A stretch of DNA of 64,000 nucleotides from the NCBI GenBank assembly GCA_032158295.1, contig CM063249.1, forward strand, positions 13,744,078-13,808,077. Direction: 5' to 3'. Source of the stretch: Pycnopodia helianthoides (lineage: Eukaryota; Echinodermata; Asteroidea; Forcipulatida; Asteriidae). Below the pieces are notes generated by a model that saw only the letters and a program-made list of their open reading frames with translations, did not search any database and had not been told where the DNA came from. This document shows positions 38,901 through 41,900 of the stretch, piece by piece. A program made the translations under genes and the position numbers. Each line of letters starts with the position of its first letter. Positions within the stretch are counted from its first letter, which is position 1.

Positions 38901-41900
38901 GCCCAAGCTCTACAAAAGGACTGCGACCCAAAGTCTAAAATCTAGGTTTAGTATACTACATGTATTTTACTCTGTACTACAGACAGTAAGATGTTATTTG
39001 TGAGAGAACATGTAAGTAACTAGTTATAAAAGTCTAAACATGTATGCAGATGATAAACATTTCAAACTGTGAATGTTTTCAGACAATTTTTGGACCCTTA
39101 ATAAAATAATAAGAAATATTAAGAAGGCCAATCATCTTTACTCACATCTGAGAAGCTGAAATGTGAAGGGCGCAGCTTCGTGTGGTCGAGCCACTGACTT
39201 GTAAAGGCGCCTTTTGGCAGCCAGCCACATTGACCCATGACCACGGAGCACAGGCAGAGATCGAAAGTGTTTGGTTTTTCCGGAAGGAGGAAAACTGGAG
39301 GGCCCAGAGACGCCCTTGTGGCACAGGAGAGAACCAACGTACAACCCTACTCACATTAAGCTCTAGCCGGGAATCAAACCAAAGCAACAGTGGTGAGAGG
39401 CAAGCGCTTTATGCACTAGCCACCCCTAGCCACCCATATTTTGTACATCATAAACTGATAAAAGTAAAACAATTTGTTTCCATAAAAGTGACTACCAGTA
39501 CAAATAAAACATTTTTTAAACACATCTAAAAAATTCAACTGGCAGTTAAACAATCACCATTTTGGCAGAGCTTTTATAGTCAGCCAATGTCAAGAGTTTG
39601 CAATAAAATTTTGGGCCCTTGACTTCGGTTAAAGCATGTGAACAACACTGGTAATTCTAAAAGACCAGTATCCACACTTGGTGTGCCCCAACGAAATAAC
39701 AAACCTGTGAAATTGGTCATCGGAGTCACAAGAAAATTGTGCAAAAAAAACCTTTATATGTTTTCACTTCTCAAAACTAAAGCATTTCAAGCCAAAATAT
39801 TTCAAGGGAAGTTTTCCCACCATGACCACCTTTCAACAGATGTGCGTAAGTTAATGTGCAAATCTGTGAAGATTTATGTTTTCAATCTTACCAATGTTGT
39901 GCAAACCCTTTAACTTACTGCAGCTGGAACCCGAAAATGTTTTAATATGCCCGATACTTGACTGGTCTAGTGTAGGCATTGTTACTTTGTGACATGTCTA
40001 CAGTACTTTTGTAATTCAAATAAACACACACAGACAGACAGTCACACAAGAAACACAACACAACAAAGCGACAGAGTCCAACTACACCATGCTCTACAAT
40101 CATGTACATGTACATCATTTACAGTGACATCCTAATGCATCAACTACATGTGCGTACTGCCACTTGCAAATGATCCCTACCTTTGATACGAGTGGCGTGT
40201 AACAGGGATGCTGTATGAACAAATGAAGAGAAGACGGGAGACAAGACATGGTCATGTTCAGTGTTTCTGAAGGACTGACTACATGTGCGTGATTGTGTAC
40301 AAGATAGTGTCCATGTACTGGCCAAATTCCATTAGCCTTTTTGAGATATGGAGGACACTATAGGAGCACACTGTTTGGTTTAGGTGTTTCAAAATTTACC
40401 CAAACCTAATAGTGTCATCCACCCATAGAGCTATATATATTGACTAGAGCGCTAACTTGCTCTGAGTTTAGAAGCCACCCTGGGCGCAGACATGTTTGAT
40501 GTGTTGCGTGACTACGGAACGATTTTAATTTTAAGAGAGCACACATGGCCGCGAAAATTTTGCATTCGGCGTGCGCGCTTACGTACGCGCCATATTTAAT
40601 CTAACGATCATTGCTCTTGTAAACAGGTGATTTTAGTGATGTCTTAAAAAAAATATGTATAGTAGGTGATTCTCTGATGTTGTTACTTACGTCTTAGGAA
40701 AAATGCTGAGTCGAACTAAAGCCTTGTTTGGGAGGATTCAATGCTTCAAGATGTCAAGGGAAAAAAAACGAAATCTGCTTCAAGGATACACAATATGCCG
40801 GCAAGAATGACGAAGTCAAAAAAAATACCGTATACGCGCAAACGCACATGTTAAACATGACGCACATGACGCTCGCAGTTTGTACGCTCATTAGCAGATT
40901 GTGCGTTCTCATTTGCTGCATATTTGGTTCGATGATGCATAGAAAAGAACAAACGCTTTATCATGCAAATAGCCGTACAATTGCCGTACAAAATTTCAAG
41001 CTTTTGTATTGGTTTGTACATAAACATGGATGCGCCAACACGGCTTCAAAACCTTAGTGCGTGTATAACGGGGTGTTAGCGCTCTAGTCAATATATATAG
41101 CTCTATGCATCCACCATATCTCAAAATGGCTCATGGCACAGCTTACCACAGTAGTCTGGGCTCATTGCACAGCGCCCTCTAAAGCGTGTGATTCTAATGG
41201 CTGTGTGCACAGAGCTCCATGCGAGCAATGCAATGATACTGGGCCCTGTTTGTGATCTCCTCTCATAGCTTTTAAGTTAGCATATTAAATGAGGGCTTGT
41301 ATACTCTGAATGTAGTAGAAAAGCGCTTTCAAGTGATTTCCAAAGCACTTAAGAGAAAAATGCTAGCTTTTACATTTGAATGTTCAGACTGCCCTCTCTA
41401 GTCTTCACTGTTAAATCTCAATAGTCTAGCAATTTATTTCTAATTTTTCTAGAACGCTAAGGTCATGGGTTAGAATCCCACCTGAGGAGCTAGGTGGGTT
41501 TTTTTTCCCACAGGACTTGTAAAACACTGAGTCCTAGTATTTTTTTCTATCATACATCAGCATTAACAAGTTTTAACCAAATGAAATGTGATCAGGGCTT
41601 GAAATTTACAATAGACCGCAGGCCACTGAATTTAACATCGAGCCAGTTATCTCGTGACTCAACAAGTCCGGGGGTCTTGTATTTTTGTTCCTTTTTTTGA
41701 CTTTCAGCCTGATCAAATTCTTTAAATTCTGTTTGCGCATTGAAGAATTCTTACCCATAATACCAATGAGATGATTCTTCTCTTGGTGCTTGTACAAATT
41801 AAACTGTTCAAAACCTAGTGTGCATTGTTTTCTCTCATTCCATATCTGGTCTTGTAAAAAATAATCTGGTCCAGTAAACTTTTTGAGCTACATGTACATG

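Noticed and set aside
40424..41107. Transposase gene within the 684-bp element
   Set aside because: Frames are short and interrupted, with no DDE or hAT dimerisation motif visible.
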